From Acetoanaerobium noterae (GTDB lineage: Bacteria; Bacillota; Clostridia; Peptostreptococcales; Filifactoraceae), in the NCBI RefSeq assembly GCF_900168025.1, contig NZ_FUYN01000002.1, positions 535,386 through 581,952 of the forward strand: a stretch of DNA of 46,567 nucleotides, given 5' to 3'. The first letter of the stretch is position 1, and each line of letters opens with the position of its first letter. Position numbers and translations under genes: made by a program. The notes under the pieces are model-generated. The model worked only from the letters and a program-made list of their open reading frames with translations, had not been told where the DNA came from and searched no databases. Below are positions 1 through 7,275 of the stretch, piece by piece.

Positions 1-351
1 ACTACGCCAGGAACGACTACGCCAGGAACAACTACACCAGGAACGACTACGCCAGAATTGGATGAAGTAATAACATCAACTGATGAAGATATTCCATTAG
101 CGCTACCTGAAGTTCCGAATGTTGCTAATGCAGTTATTGCTTCGGTGGAACAAACTGAAGAAATTTTAGAAGAAGAGACTCCATTATCTGCTCCGACAGC
201 ACCAGAAACTGATGAGGAAATAATAGAAGAAGAAGTTCCACTTGCTGCACCAGCACCAGAACTTCCTAAAACAGGTGGGTTTGCACCAGAACTTCTTTAT
301 GCTATAGGAACAGGCTTAATGGCTACAGGATTTAAATTAAGAAAAAAATAG
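1..351 (+). CDS. C-terminal part of LPxTG sortase-anchored surface protein (5' end outside window)
   Basis: The frame is open from the first base, so the gene begins upstream; the TTG at 58 is only an internal codon. The first 54 bases encode a five-residue PGTTT repeat (15-bp DNA repeat, about three and a half copies), a typical extended wall-spanning linker. An acidic region follows in which an acidic-PL-(A/S)-x-P motif occurs three times. The C-terminus is a standard cell-wall sorting signal: LPKTG encoded at 262-276, a hydrophobic stretch, and a KLRKK tail. A sortase would cut between T and G and link the protein to peptidoglycan. The functional domain lies outside the window, so no specific role can be assigned. 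A terminator follows at 395. Confidence 0.85.
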   Translation, partial: TTPGTTTPGTTTPGTTTPELDEVITSTDEDIPLALPEVPNVANAVIASVEQTEEILEEETPLSAPTAPETDEEIIEEEVPLAAPAPELPKTGGFAPELLYAIGTGLMATGFKLRKK

Positions 352-394
352 CTTATTCAATCTGCGAATATATATGATTATATATAAAATAAAG

Positions 395-420
395 ACTACT
401 CAATTTTGGGTAGTTTTTTA
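395..420 (+). terminator. Rho-independent terminator of the LPxTG gene
   Basis: Seven-bp stem 395-401/408-414 (one G-T pair) with a 6-nt loop, followed by a T run. Confidence 0.75.
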
Positions 421-442
421 TTTTGAATATTCAAAATATATA

Positions 443-471
443 TTTACAACTTTTGGATAAAGTATTATAAT
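443..471 (+). promoter_or_regulatory. Sigma-A-type promoter for the riboswitch leader
   Basis: A -35 TTTACA at 443-448, a 17-bp spacer, and a perfect -10 TATAAT at 466-471. Transcription would start near 478, giving a leader of about 250 nt in front of the gene at 727. Confidence 0.7.
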
Positions 472-530
472 AGGATTGGATAAATGTTTTTGCAATGAGT
501 TGTTAATCACTTTTTTAAATGTTACGCTTT

Positions 531-629
531 CTCAGTTCTTTATGTAAAGGGCAAACTGTTGGAAACAACAGGACGCAAAGCCAGGAGTCTAATGCTTAGG
601 TAAAATAAGTAATGATTGTCCAGCCGCCA
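531..629 (+). ncRNA. Cyclic-di-GMP-I (GEMM-I) riboswitch aptamer
   Basis: The conserved GEMM-I core is present in order: GGGCAAAC at 549-556, a perfect 6-bp P2 stem (556-561/566-571) capped by a GAAA tetraloop, then GGACGCAAAGCC at 571-582 and a CTAA-containing P3 5' strand. The 3' strand ends in a CCAGCCGCC segment (621-628), which resembles the family's GCCGGGUUGCC end only loosely. Its last bases also form the left arm of the terminator at 622-650. A closer match to the family 3' end occurs downstream at 670-685. GEMM-I aptamers bind c-di-GMP and regulate surface, motility and secreted-protein genes; here the target is the small secreted peptide at 727. Confidence 0.8.
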
Positions 630-650
630 TATTTTGTGGTGGTTTTTTTA
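622..650 (+). terminator. Riboswitch expression-platform terminator
   Basis: Eight-bp stem 622-629/637-644 with a 7-nt loop and a T run to 649. The left arm overlaps the aptamer's 3' strand. Stabilising the aptamer could therefore prevent terminator formation, which would make this an ON switch; that direction is inferred. Confidence 0.75.
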
Positions 651-657
651 ATTGAAT

Positions 658-686
658 AAGAAAAAGCTATGATAGTCTGGTTGCCA
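658..686 (+). repeat. Second, diverged copy of the riboswitch 3' half
   Basis: Positions 658-686 match 601-629 at 19 of 29 bases without gaps, including ATGAT, GTC and a shared GCCA end. This copy contains CTGGTTGCC, closer to the GEMM-I 3' consensus than the first copy. No second 5' half is present. It lies between the terminator and the ribosome-binding site of the gene at 727. Confidence 0.55.
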
Positions 687-726
687 TCAGAAACTTGGGG
701 AAACGAGTTTGTGAAGGAGGATTATT

Positions 727-954
727 ATGAAAAGCAAGAAGAACGTAACATTTTTACTTGTGTTAACCATGATTTTGTGGACCATTGGTGCTCAGGTAGC
801 ATTTGCAAGCAATGGATTAGGACATTTTGAAACTACAGGCGAGTTAATGGGCAATGGCGAAGGCAAAGGGCACATTGAGCGTGGAGTTGGAACTGGAAAT
901 GGCCAAGGTAATGGCTATGGATATGGTCATGGAGAAGTTGATATTCCGAAATAG
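727..954 (+). CDS. Small Gly-rich secreted peptide under riboswitch control
   Basis: This 75-residue protein has an N-terminal signal peptide: basic MKSKK, a hydrophobic core, and a likely cleavage site after AFA near residue 27. The predicted mature peptide has 48 residues, 16 of them Gly, alternating with N, H, E, Y and Q (for example GNGYGYGHG). It has no Cys, so no lantibiotic-like or disulfide-rich fold. The start is well supported by AAGGAGG at 714-720, 6 nt before the ATG. I recognise no family. The c-di-GMP leader suggests a role in matrix, adhesion or another surface lifestyle function, but this is inference from context. It is a single-gene unit ending at the bidirectional terminator at 1014. 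Confidence 0.75.
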   Translation: MKSKKNVTFLLVLTMILWTIGAQVAFASNGLGHFETTGELMGNGEGKGHIERGVGTGNGQGNGYGYGHGEVDIPK

Positions 955-1013
955 CTAATTTATTATCAACAATAATTACTCGCATAAACTATGACATAGT
1001 ATATTGATTTATA

Positions 1014-1057
1014 AAAACCCCTTTAATAGACTTTTATAGTCTGCTAGAGGGGTTTTA
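1014..1057. terminator. Bidirectional terminator between convergent genes
   Basis: Outer stem AAAACCCCT (1014-1022) with AGGGGTTTT (1048-1056) and an inner AGACT/AGTCT hairpin. A-rich and T-rich flanks allow use on both strands. The stop codon of the minus-strand lipoprotein gene overlaps the right arm. Confidence 0.85.
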
Positions 1058-1846
1058 AAATATGGGTTTATATTGTTCTTTAAGTCCAGAGCCTACTAGT
1101 TCGTTTGGAATTAGGAAAACAGGAGCTCCTGTAGCATATGGAGCTATTTCATAAATGCCAAACTGAATGTAGAGATTTCCGTCTTCTATATAAAATTGCT
1201 GCATTTGACTGATGCTTACAAATCTAAGATTTTTTTCTTTAAAATATACTTTTCCAGAAATATCTTTTTTTATTTGATTTGTAATTTCTTTGTTTATAAC
1301 GTTTTTATAGTCAAAGTCTGATTTGAATAAATCTTCTAGGCTCAATTCTTTTCCAGAAGAAGTATCGATATTGTAAGTAGCAAGAGCAGTTACAGGATTT
1401 GCTTTACCTGTATTTTGTGTATATGTGGCAACCATACTCAATATGTTTTGATTTGAGGTTTTTATCTCAAAATCAGTAGTTACAGAGTAAGGAACAAAAG
1501 ATTCAGCTTTTAAGTTTGATTTTGATAGTGATTTAAGATTGTTCATGTAGTTGTATACTTGATTTTTGAGCTTTGTATTCAAAGTTGCCTGAGTATTTTG
1601 ATTCTGAAGATTTGATATGACTGGGTATTTAATATCATAAGAAAAGGCTTCAGTTTCTCCAAAATCACTTTCTATTTGTATTTCAACTGGCTGAGGCAAA
1701 GCTGAAGTGGATTTGCCCTCGTAGCTTATATTTTTTTTTGAAGATGTTACTGCAGTAGTAAAGCTTTCAGGTTTTTCAATTACCGAGCAAGCAGTTAGTG
1801 TGACAACTATAATGGTAATGATATTTAATAAAAGTAATTTCCTCAC
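1055..1846 (-). CDS. Lipoprotein with DUF4163/DUF3298 (RsiV/PdaC-like) domains
   Basis: A 263-residue protein with a lipoprotein signal peptide (LTAC lipobox, lipidated Cys20). The body matches the layout of the extracytoplasmic DUF4163 region (about residues 60-140) followed by a DUF3298 domain (about 165-250), whose hallmark YEIAPYATGAPVFLIP lies near the C-terminus. These domains occur in the lysozyme-binding anti-sigma factor RsiV and the peptidoglycan deacetylase PdaC. Here there is neither a cytoplasmic anti-sigma segment nor a deacetylase domain, so it is a stand-alone surface lipoprotein. Ligand binding at the wall is possible but unproven. The start is GTG with GAAGG upstream. No sigma-factor gene is adjacent. 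Confidence 0.8.
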   Translation of the reverse strand: MRKLLLLNIITIIVVTLTACSVIEKPESFTTAVTSSKKNISYEGKSTSALPQPVEIQIESDFGETEAFSYDIKYPVISNLQNQNTQATLNTKLKNQVYNYMNNLKSLSKSNLKAESFVPYSVTTDFEIKTSNQNILSMVATYTQNTGKANPVTALATYNIDTSSGKELSLEDLFKSDFDYKNVINKEITNQIKKDISGKVYFKEKNLRFVSISQMQQFYIEDGNLYIQFGIYEIAPYATGAPVFLIPNELVGSGLKEQYKPIF

Positions 1847-1969
1847 ATTAATGCCTTCTTTCTAACCTTATATGTTTCTATTATATCAAAACTAAGTACT
1901 TTATTACATTATAATCTTTAGGACTTAATGATTAGTTACATATTCTTTAAAGAAAAATGACAGTAAATA

Positions 1970-1978
1970 TGGTATGAT
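1970..1978 (+). promoter_or_regulatory. Extended -10 promoter of the Septu-like pair
   Basis: TGGTATGAT fits the TGn-extended -10 form; no good -35 lies 17 bp upstream. The predicted start near 1985 leaves a very short leader, which favours the downstream GTG start at 2002. Confidence 0.5.
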
Positions 1979-2001
1979 ATTTTTGGAAAGAGGTGAAGCT
2001 T

Positions 2002-3096
2002 GTGAGGGTTTTAGATGTTGTATTTGATAATCATCCTATATTTGATAGCAATACTATTTCTTTTGAAACAGAGGATAAAAAAATTCTAGATACTATTATT
2101 TTAGCTGGGATTAATGGTTCAGGTAAAACTACTCTGCTTTCTAGTATTTTCAAGACATTTAAAAAGTTAGAAGATAACAAATTCTGTTTAGATGAAAAAG
2201 ATACAGTAAATTTACATTTAGATATAAATGAAGATGAACTTGAGAAAGCACCTAAAATGATTTATCTTCCATCTGAGGTGAGATTTCAAAGTATTCATAA
2301 CTCCAATCAAGCTGATGAGATACCTCTTGCCTATTGTATTGATGATAAAAGCACTCATGATATAATTTCATATATCAAGCAGGCTTTTGATAAGCAGATT
2401 TTTTCGAATCCAGAGACAACGGTAGGAAAGAGTATAGATGCAGTGTGCGACGAAATAAATTCTATTTTTTCAATTCTAGATATGGATGTTTATTTGGTAG
2501 GAATTAAAGATCCTAAAACCAAGATGCCGCTTTTTAGAAATGAGTCTGGAGTAGAGTTTGATATTAACGGGCTTTCATCTGGAGAGAAACAGCTGTTTAT
2601 TAGGCTTTTATCTCTTAAATCTCTAGAGCCTGAAGGTTGTGTGATTTTGATAGATGAGCCAGAGATTTCGCTTCATCCATCATGGCAGCAAAGAATAGTT
2701 GAAGTATATCAAAATATAGGTAAAGATAACCAAATAATCATAGCTACCCATTCTCCACATATTATTTCATCAGTGAAAAGAGAATCACTCAAAATTCTAT
2801 CAAAAAAAGAGAGATGGGTAAAGGTAATTGATGGTGAGAATCTAGATGAGACCTATGGTGTTACAGCAGATATGATATTGCTTGATATCATGGGGCTTTC
2901 GACAACTAGGCATCCTCACATCCAAGAGAAAATTGATGAATTAAAGAGCATGGTTAGAAATGAGCTTTACGAAACTGAAGAGTTTAAAATATTGTATGAA
3001 GATATTACAGGCGTTATAGGGACGATAGACCAGGATATTTTACTGGTTAATATAGAAATAGCTAGAAGAAAGGGACTAAAAAATGCTGGACATTAA
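2002..3096 (+). CDS. ptuA: PtuA-like AAA/ABC-type ATPase of a Septu-like defence system
   Basis: A 364-residue protein with a complete OLD/ABC-like ATPase core: Walker A GINGSGKT (residues 36-43), an LSSGEKQ signature, Walker B VILIDEPEISLHP (about 214-226, with D218 and E219), and the switch histidine in THSPH (about 249-253). In Septu and in some retrons (Ec78), this type of ATPase acts with an HNH nuclease, PtuB, and that partner follows here with a 14-bp overlap. I chose GTG 2002 over GTG 1993 because AGAGGTG is correctly placed for 2002 and overlaps 1993. Length and motif order fit PtuA. Without a database search, a generic AAA_15/AAA_21 ATPase of another defence pair remains possible. 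No reverse transcriptase is nearby. Confidence 0.75.
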   Translation: MRVLDVVFDNHPIFDSNTISFETEDKKILDTIILAGINGSGKTTLLSSIFKTFKKLEDNKFCLDEKDTVNLHLDINEDELEKAPKMIYLPSEVRFQSIHNSNQADEIPLAYCIDDKSTHDIISYIKQAFDKQIFSNPETTVGKSIDAVCDEINSIFSILDMDVYLVGIKDPKTKMPLFRNESGVEFDINGLSSGEKQLFIRLLSLKSLEPEGCVILIDEPEISLHPSWQQRIVEVYQNIGKDNQIIIATHSPHIISSVKRESLKILSKKERWVKVIDGENLDETYGVTADMILLDIMGLSTTRHPHIQEKIDELKSMVRNELYETEEFKILYEDITGVIGTIDQDILLVNIEIARRKGLKNAGH

Positions 3097-3685
3097 AAAG
3101 ACGACTCCTCCAGATTTTTTACTAGAATTTAAAGAAGAAAAGTCTAATGCCAGTTACAAGAATATGCGTGGGGATATGAGAAAGGATTTACGTCATTATA
3201 TTGCATATAATGAGCAGTGCAAATCTTCGAGATGTTTTTGCGCTTATTGCGAGAGAGAGATTGTTGTGAATTCAGACAATGCCAATGGCTCGCATATTGA
3301 GCATATCAAGCCGCAATCTAGATTTCCAGAGGATGATTTGGATTATGACAATATGATTGTTTCATGTAATGCTAAGGAAAGCTGTGGGATAAGAAAAGGA
3401 AGCCACTATTTCGAAGGCTTTATAGATCCAGTTAATTTTTCACCAGATGTTTTTTTTGTTTATGACCTTATGACTGGAGAGATAATTCCAAAAGAAGGAA
3501 TAAAAGATAGTAATACTCCAGCATATAAAAGTCTCGATTTGTTAGGCTTAAACAGTGTAAGACTAACTGATGCAAGAAAGCGTGTGATAGTTGAAATAGA
3601 TAACTTGCTTAAATTTATGAAGAAAGAAGATATAAGACATTTTTTAAAGCAGTTTCCAAGCTTATTGGATTATATGCTTAAATAG
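3083..3685 (+). CDS. ptuB: PtuB-like HNH nuclease (TIGR02646-type)
   Basis: A 200-residue protein with an HNH/McrA-type nuclease core: a zinc-type CxxC pair (C53, C56) in CAYCERE, then HIEHIKPQSRFP with H71 and H74, then a DYDNMIVSCN segment supplying the Asn and a further Cys. The C-terminal LDLLGLNSVRLTDARK segment is typical of the TIGR02646 family, which holds the PtuB nucleases of Septu systems and Ec78-type retrons. The overlap with the upstream ATPase implies translational coupling and complex formation. The expected role is DNA or RNA cleavage on phage infection, gated by the ATPase; this is known for the family and inferred here. The next gene starts only 17 bp downstream, so read-through into the glycan cluster is likely. 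Confidence 0.78.
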   Translation: MLDIKKTTPPDFLLEFKEEKSNASYKNMRGDMRKDLRHYIAYNEQCKSSRCFCAYCEREIVVNSDNANGSHIEHIKPQSRFPEDDLDYDNMIVSCNAKESCGIRKGSHYFEGFIDPVNFSPDVFFVYDLMTGEIIPKEGIKDSNTPAYKSLDLLGLNSVRLTDARKRVIVEIDNLLKFMKKEDIRHFLKQFPSLLDYMLK

Positions 3686-3702
3686 ATGAAAGAAGGAAAA
3701 AA

Positions 3703-4716
3703 ATGGCTGATTTAATTAGCAAGGCAGATTTTAGCAGTAGGAGTATAAGGGAAATAGGCGGATATATGGAGCTAGAGATTCCAAAGAAGAAATCTTATTA
3801 TCAGGGAGACGACGTAATTGAGGTTAACACAGGAAGAGCTGCTATTTACCATGCGATAAAGGATTCGAAAGCTAAAAAACTGTATTTGCCACATTATTTA
3901 TGTACTAGTATGCTTCAGGTTATTGAGCCTCTTAATTTAGAGTTCGAGTTTTATAATATAGATGAGAATTTTATGCCTATATTTGATAGACAAACTACTG
4001 AGGACGAAGCCTTCTTATATATTAATTATTTTGGAACTGCAAGCAAGAATACTATAAAGAAGCTAAAAAATTACCATAAGAATTTTCTAATGGACAATAC
4101 TCAGGCTTTTTTTGCAAAGCCGATTAAAGGAGCTTACAATCTTTATTCTGCCAGAAAGTTTTTTGGTGTAAACGACGGTGGCTATTTAATCAAGGATGGC
4201 ATTCAAAAAATAGATTTAGAAAGCGATTTATCCTATCCTCATGCTATTCATCTTTTAAAAAGAATAGAAGAGGGAGCGAACGCCGCATATCTTGACAATA
4301 TGAAAAATGAAGATAGGTTTGATGACTTTAATCCTATAGGAATGTCAAAACTCAGCAAAAGAATTCTTGAAAGCATTGATTATGAAGAGGTAAAGCTAAA
4401 AAGGCAGAGAAATTTTTACTATCTTCATTCAAAACTGAAAGACCTTAATAAGCTAAATCTTGAGCACAGCTTCGAAGCGCCTATGGTATACCCCATGCTT
4501 ATAGAGCAGAAGGATTTAAGAGCCTATCTAGTTAGTAAGAAGATTTATGTACCACATTGGTGGAAGGATGTTCTTTCTAGAGTAGAAAGTAACAGCTTTG
4601 AAAATTATTTGTCGACTTATCTTTTAGCTCTACCTATAGACCAGAGGTATGATTTAGAGGATATGGACTATATTGTGGGACATATAAAAGCTTTTGACAA
4701 CAGTATTTTGCTATAA
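3703..4716 (+). CDS. Divergent DegT/DnrJ-like PLP-fold aminotransferase-related protein
   Basis: A 337-residue protein with the outline of a fold-type I PLP enzyme of the sugar aminotransferase type. It has an N-terminal TGRAAIYHAI helix, a LMDNTQAF motif in which D131 would contact the pyridine nitrogen, and SARKFFGVNDGG, whose K152 is the likely Schiff-base lysine. It is shorter than typical DegT proteins (about 370) and diverges in the C-terminal half. The second PLP enzyme of the cluster (8751) is far more canonical, so this one may act on another substrate. It is first in the glycan cluster, 17 bp after ptuB. Activity is plausible because the key residues are present. Confidence 0.65.
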   Translation: MADLISKADFSSRSIREIGGYMELEIPKKKSYYQGDDVIEVNTGRAAIYHAIKDSKAKKLYLPHYLCTSMLQVIEPLNLEFEFYNIDENFMPIFDRQTTEDEAFLYINYFGTASKNTIKKLKNYHKNFLMDNTQAFFAKPIKGAYNLYSARKFFGVNDGGYLIKDGIQKIDLESDLSYPHAIHLLKRIEEGANAAYLDNMKNEDRFDDFNPIGMSKLSKRILESIDYEEVKLKRQRNFYYLHSKLKDLNKLNLEHSFEAPMVYPMLIEQKDLRAYLVSKKIYVPHWWKDVLSRVESNSFENYLSTYLLALPIDQRYDLEDMDYIVGHIKAFDNSILL

Positions 4717-4742
4717 AAAATTGCTAATAAAGAGGATAAACT

Positions 4743-5300
4743 ATGGATGAAAAGAAACTAAATAATATAGCCAGTAGTATGGACAAAGGTTTTTGGAGCT
4801 TTTGGGATAGTATGATTTATAAAGCTTTAGAATCAAGCGTTGATATTATGCCACCTAGGCTTAAAAAGCTAATTGCAAATTATTATACTGATGCTAGAAT
4901 TAGGAAGCTGTATTTTGATAGATTAGGTGTAAAAATGGGCGAAGGAAGCTTTGCTAATTTAGGTATGAAAATCATAGTATCAGCAAATCACAGATATAGC
5001 ATAGAAATAGGAGATAATGTATCTATAGGACCGAATTTGACTTTAGTTACAGAGGCAGCAGCCGGCAACGGAAAGGAAATCAACACCTTACCTTATGTAA
5101 AGGAAAAGCTTACTAAGGAAGCTAAAATTTATATAGAGGATGAAGTGTGGATAGGGGCAAATGTTGTGATTCTCCCAGGAGTAAGAGTTGGAAGATGCAG
5201 TGTTATAGGAGCTGGGGCAGTTGTAAACTCTAATGTAAAGCCGTACAGCGTATATGCAGGAGTTCCAGCAAGAAAGATTAGAGATTTGGAAAAGGAGTAG
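4743..5300 (+). CDS. Left-handed beta-helix (hexapeptide) acyltransferase
   Basis: A 185-residue protein. The first 70 residues are helical and basic. The rest is hexapeptide repeats, for example IEIGDNVSIGPN and, after an inserted loop, IYIEDEVWIGANVVILPGVRVG, ending in the standard cap YAGVPARKI. It resembles maltose/galactoside O-acetyltransferases and the N-acetyltransferases FdtC/QdtC that acetylate dTDP-3-amino-3,6-dideoxyhexoses. The ketoisomerase and aminotransferase in this cluster favour an amino-sugar N-acetyltransferase; an O-acetyltransferase is the alternative. The next gene starts 2 bp downstream, so the two are probably translationally coupled. Confidence 0.8.
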   Translation: MDEKKLNNIASSMDKGFWSFWDSMIYKALESSVDIMPPRLKKLIANYYTDARIRKLYFDRLGVKMGEGSFANLGMKIIVSANHRYSIEIGDNVSIGPNLTLVTEAAAGNGKEINTLPYVKEKLTKEAKIYIEDEVWIGANVVILPGVRVGRCSVIGAGAVVNSNVKPYSVYAGVPARKIRDLEKE

Positions 5301-5302
5301 GC

Positions 5303-6235
5303 ATGGATAAAGTATCAATTATCGTTCCAATTTATTACAATGAACTAAATATACCTCACTTATATGAGCAAATGAAAGAAAAAATCTTATCAAGAACTGA
5401 TTTTGAAGCTGAGATTGTCTGCGTAGATGATGGCTCAAAGGATGGTTCATATAAAGCTCTGCTAGAGCTAAGAGAAAAAGATGATAGGTTCAAGGTAGTC
5501 AAGCTGTCTAGAAATTTTGGTTCACATACAGCTATACTTGCAGGCTTTGCTCATGCGACTGGAGACTGCATGACTATGGTAGCTGCGGACCTTCAGGAAC
5601 CTCTGGAAATAATTATAGAGATGTATGAAAAGTGGAAGCAAGGAAAAAAAGTAGTAATAGCAGTTCGTAAGGACAGAGAGGATGGATTTTTTCAAAAGCT
5701 TTTTTCCAATACATATTATTCTCTGATGCAAAAATATGCGCTAAAAGACATGCCTAGTGGAGGCTTTGATTGTTTCTTTATCGATAAAAAAGTAAGAGAT
5801 GTACTGGTATCCATGAATGAAAAAAATTCTTCTATAGTAGGACAGGTGCTGTGGGCTGGATTTGAAATGGACAAGATTTACTATGTGAGAAAAAAACGAG
5901 AAATAGGGGAGTCTAAATGGACCTTATCAAAGAAAATTAAGCTATTTATTGATTCCTTTATGGCTTTTTCTTATGTCCCTATCAGGTTTATATCTACGCT
6001 AGGGATATTTATTTCTATAGTTGGGTTTATCTTAGCAGTATTTTTAATTGTGAATAAGTTTATGTTCAATGTTCCTGTTCAGGGCTGGACTACTATGATG
6101 ATTACCCTACTCATGCTCTCTGGAATACAGATGCTCACGCTAGGAGTTATAGGAGAGTATCTATGGAGAAATTTTGATGAGAGCAGAGGAAGACCCACTT
6201 ACATAGTAGAAGAAACTCATGGAATAGATGAGTAA
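5303..6235 (+). CDS. GtrB/DPM-like family 2 glycosyltransferase with two C-terminal membrane helices
   Basis: A 310-residue protein. The N-terminal GT-A domain has VSIIVPIYYNE, CVDDGSKDGS and AADLQEP, the nucleotide and metal-binding motifs of polyprenyl-phosphate sugar synthases. SRNFGSHTAILAGFAHA is typical of the GtrB/ArnC/DPM1 group. Two transmembrane helices lie at about residues 230-255 and 265-290. The expected reaction moves a sugar from a nucleotide donor to undecaprenyl phosphate on the inner membrane face. With the GtrA-like flippase (10274) and the polytopic transferase (7262), it forms the standard three-component system for decorating a surface polymer from outside. The sugar cannot be read from sequence. 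Confidence 0.85.
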   Translation: MDKVSIIVPIYYNELNIPHLYEQMKEKILSRTDFEAEIVCVDDGSKDGSYKALLELREKDDRFKVVKLSRNFGSHTAILAGFAHATGDCMTMVAADLQEPLEIIIEMYEKWKQGKKVVIAVRKDREDGFFQKLFSNTYYSLMQKYALKDMPSGGFDCFFIDKKVRDVLVSMNEKNSSIVGQVLWAGFEMDKIYYVRKKREIGESKWTLSKKIKLFIDSFMAFSYVPIRFISTLGIFISIVGFILAVFLIVNKFMFNVPVQGWTTMMITLLMLSGIQMLTLGVIGEYLWRNFDESRGRPTYIVEETHGIDE

Positions 6236-6261
6236 GTAAAAGAGATTGAGAGTGAATTTAT

Positions 6262-7275
6262 ATGGTCTATTGTTTTTATGATATAGCTACAAATGAAAAA
6301 ACTAAATGCAGTAAAACGGATTTTGACTCTAGATTCAAAGCTTTAAAGACAAACGAGGTTTTGTTTTTTGATAGCGAAGACTTTCATTTATATCACAACA
6401 AAAATGCAGATAAGGTGTACTTTTTAGGATTTTTGAAGGAGTCTAAAGCAATAGGCTATTGCATATTTGGATTAAGGGATTATAGTGGGAGAGCTATGCT
6501 TTGCATGCCCTATTCTTCTCCATTTTCTACCTTTTATTTTAATCCTAAAATAGATGACCTAGATAAAGCAAGATGCATAAAGTGCTTAAAAAATATGGCA
6601 AAGGAGCTAAATGCAGATGTTAAGCTTATCCTTGCTCCGAATATTTATGATGAAACACTTGCTATAAGCATGGGACTAGTTCTAGATGAAGGCTTTAAGC
6701 TACAATATTCTCATGTAAACAATTACTATAATCTAAAAGAGATTACGGATATAGATGAGTTTGTATCTGAAAGAGCCCATAGCTTTAGAAAAAATTTGAA
6801 TAAAGCTATGAGGTCAAATCTAGTTAGCAGACTTAATGATGATAGCTCTCTTCAAAATGCCTATCAGGTTATCAAGCTAAATAGGGCTGAAAAGGGCTAT
6901 CCTCTAGCTATGAGTTATCAGCAGATTTTAGATATATCTATCATGGATAAATCCAAGGTAGATGCCTTCGTTGTCTCAAGTGAGCAGACGGATATAGCAG
7001 CCGCAATAGTTTTTGAGATTAGCTCTAATGCAGTTCAAGTAGTTTACTGGGGAGCTTTAGATGAATACTCTAATCTTAGACCGATGGAGTTTTTAGCAAT
7101 GAATGTAGTAAAGTACTACAAAGAAAAAGGCTATGACTATGTAGATATAGGACCATCAACGGCAGACGAGAAGATAAGTCATGGACTGCTTAGATTTAAA
7201 AAGACTATAGGTTGTCGCACAAATTTTAAGCCTGTATTTTTATGGCAGACTAGGGGGAGCTATGATAGTGACTAA
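6262..7275 (+). CDS. FemAB/GNAT-like acyltransferase
   Basis: A 337-residue protein with the GNAT-fold outline of FemAB/BioF2-like enzymes. The C-terminal half has RAHSFRKNLNKAMR (about residues 171-184), a central strand region ending in VVYWGALDEYSNLRPMEFL, and a YDYVDIGPS strand followed by HGLLRFKKTIGC, the usual end of the domain. FemAB-like proteins transfer amino acids or acyl groups to wall precursors or glycans, and relatives in polysaccharide clusters modify amino sugars. The N-terminal half is poorly conserved. Acylation of the cluster's glycan is inferred from context. It overlaps the next gene by 14 bp, indicating one operon. Confidence 0.6.
   Translation: MVYCFYDIATNEKTKCSKTDFDSRFKALKTNEVLFFDSEDFHLYHNKNADKVYFLGFLKESKAIGYCIFGLRDYSGRAMLCMPYSSPFSTFYFNPKIDDLDKARCIKCLKNMAKELNADVKLILAPNIYDETLAISMGLVLDEGFKLQYSHVNNYYNLKEITDIDEFVSERAHSFRKNLNKAMRSNLVSRLNDDSSLQNAYQVIKLNRAEKGYPLAMSYQQILDISIMDKSKVDAFVVSSEQTDIAAAIVFEISSNAVQVVYWGALDEYSNLRPMEFLAMNVVKYYKEKGYDYVDIGPSTADEKISHGLLRFKKTIGCRTNFKPVFLWQTRGSYDSD

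Noticed and set aside
1-57. Short direct repeats that could suggest a CRISPR array
   Set aside because: The 15-bp units are contiguous, in frame and encode PGTTT; there are no spacers and no cas genes.
1847-2001. Possible retron msr-msd upstream of the PtuA-like gene
   Set aside because: The gap is only about 155 bp, holds a promoter, and there is no reverse transcriptase gene in the window.
5088-5318. Antisense open frames over the acyltransferase and many other genes (for example 12069-12329, 19546-20004, 40713-41042)
   Set aside because: They lie opposite well-supported genes, have low-complexity translations, and lack ribosome sites and recognisable domains; they are shadows of codon bias.
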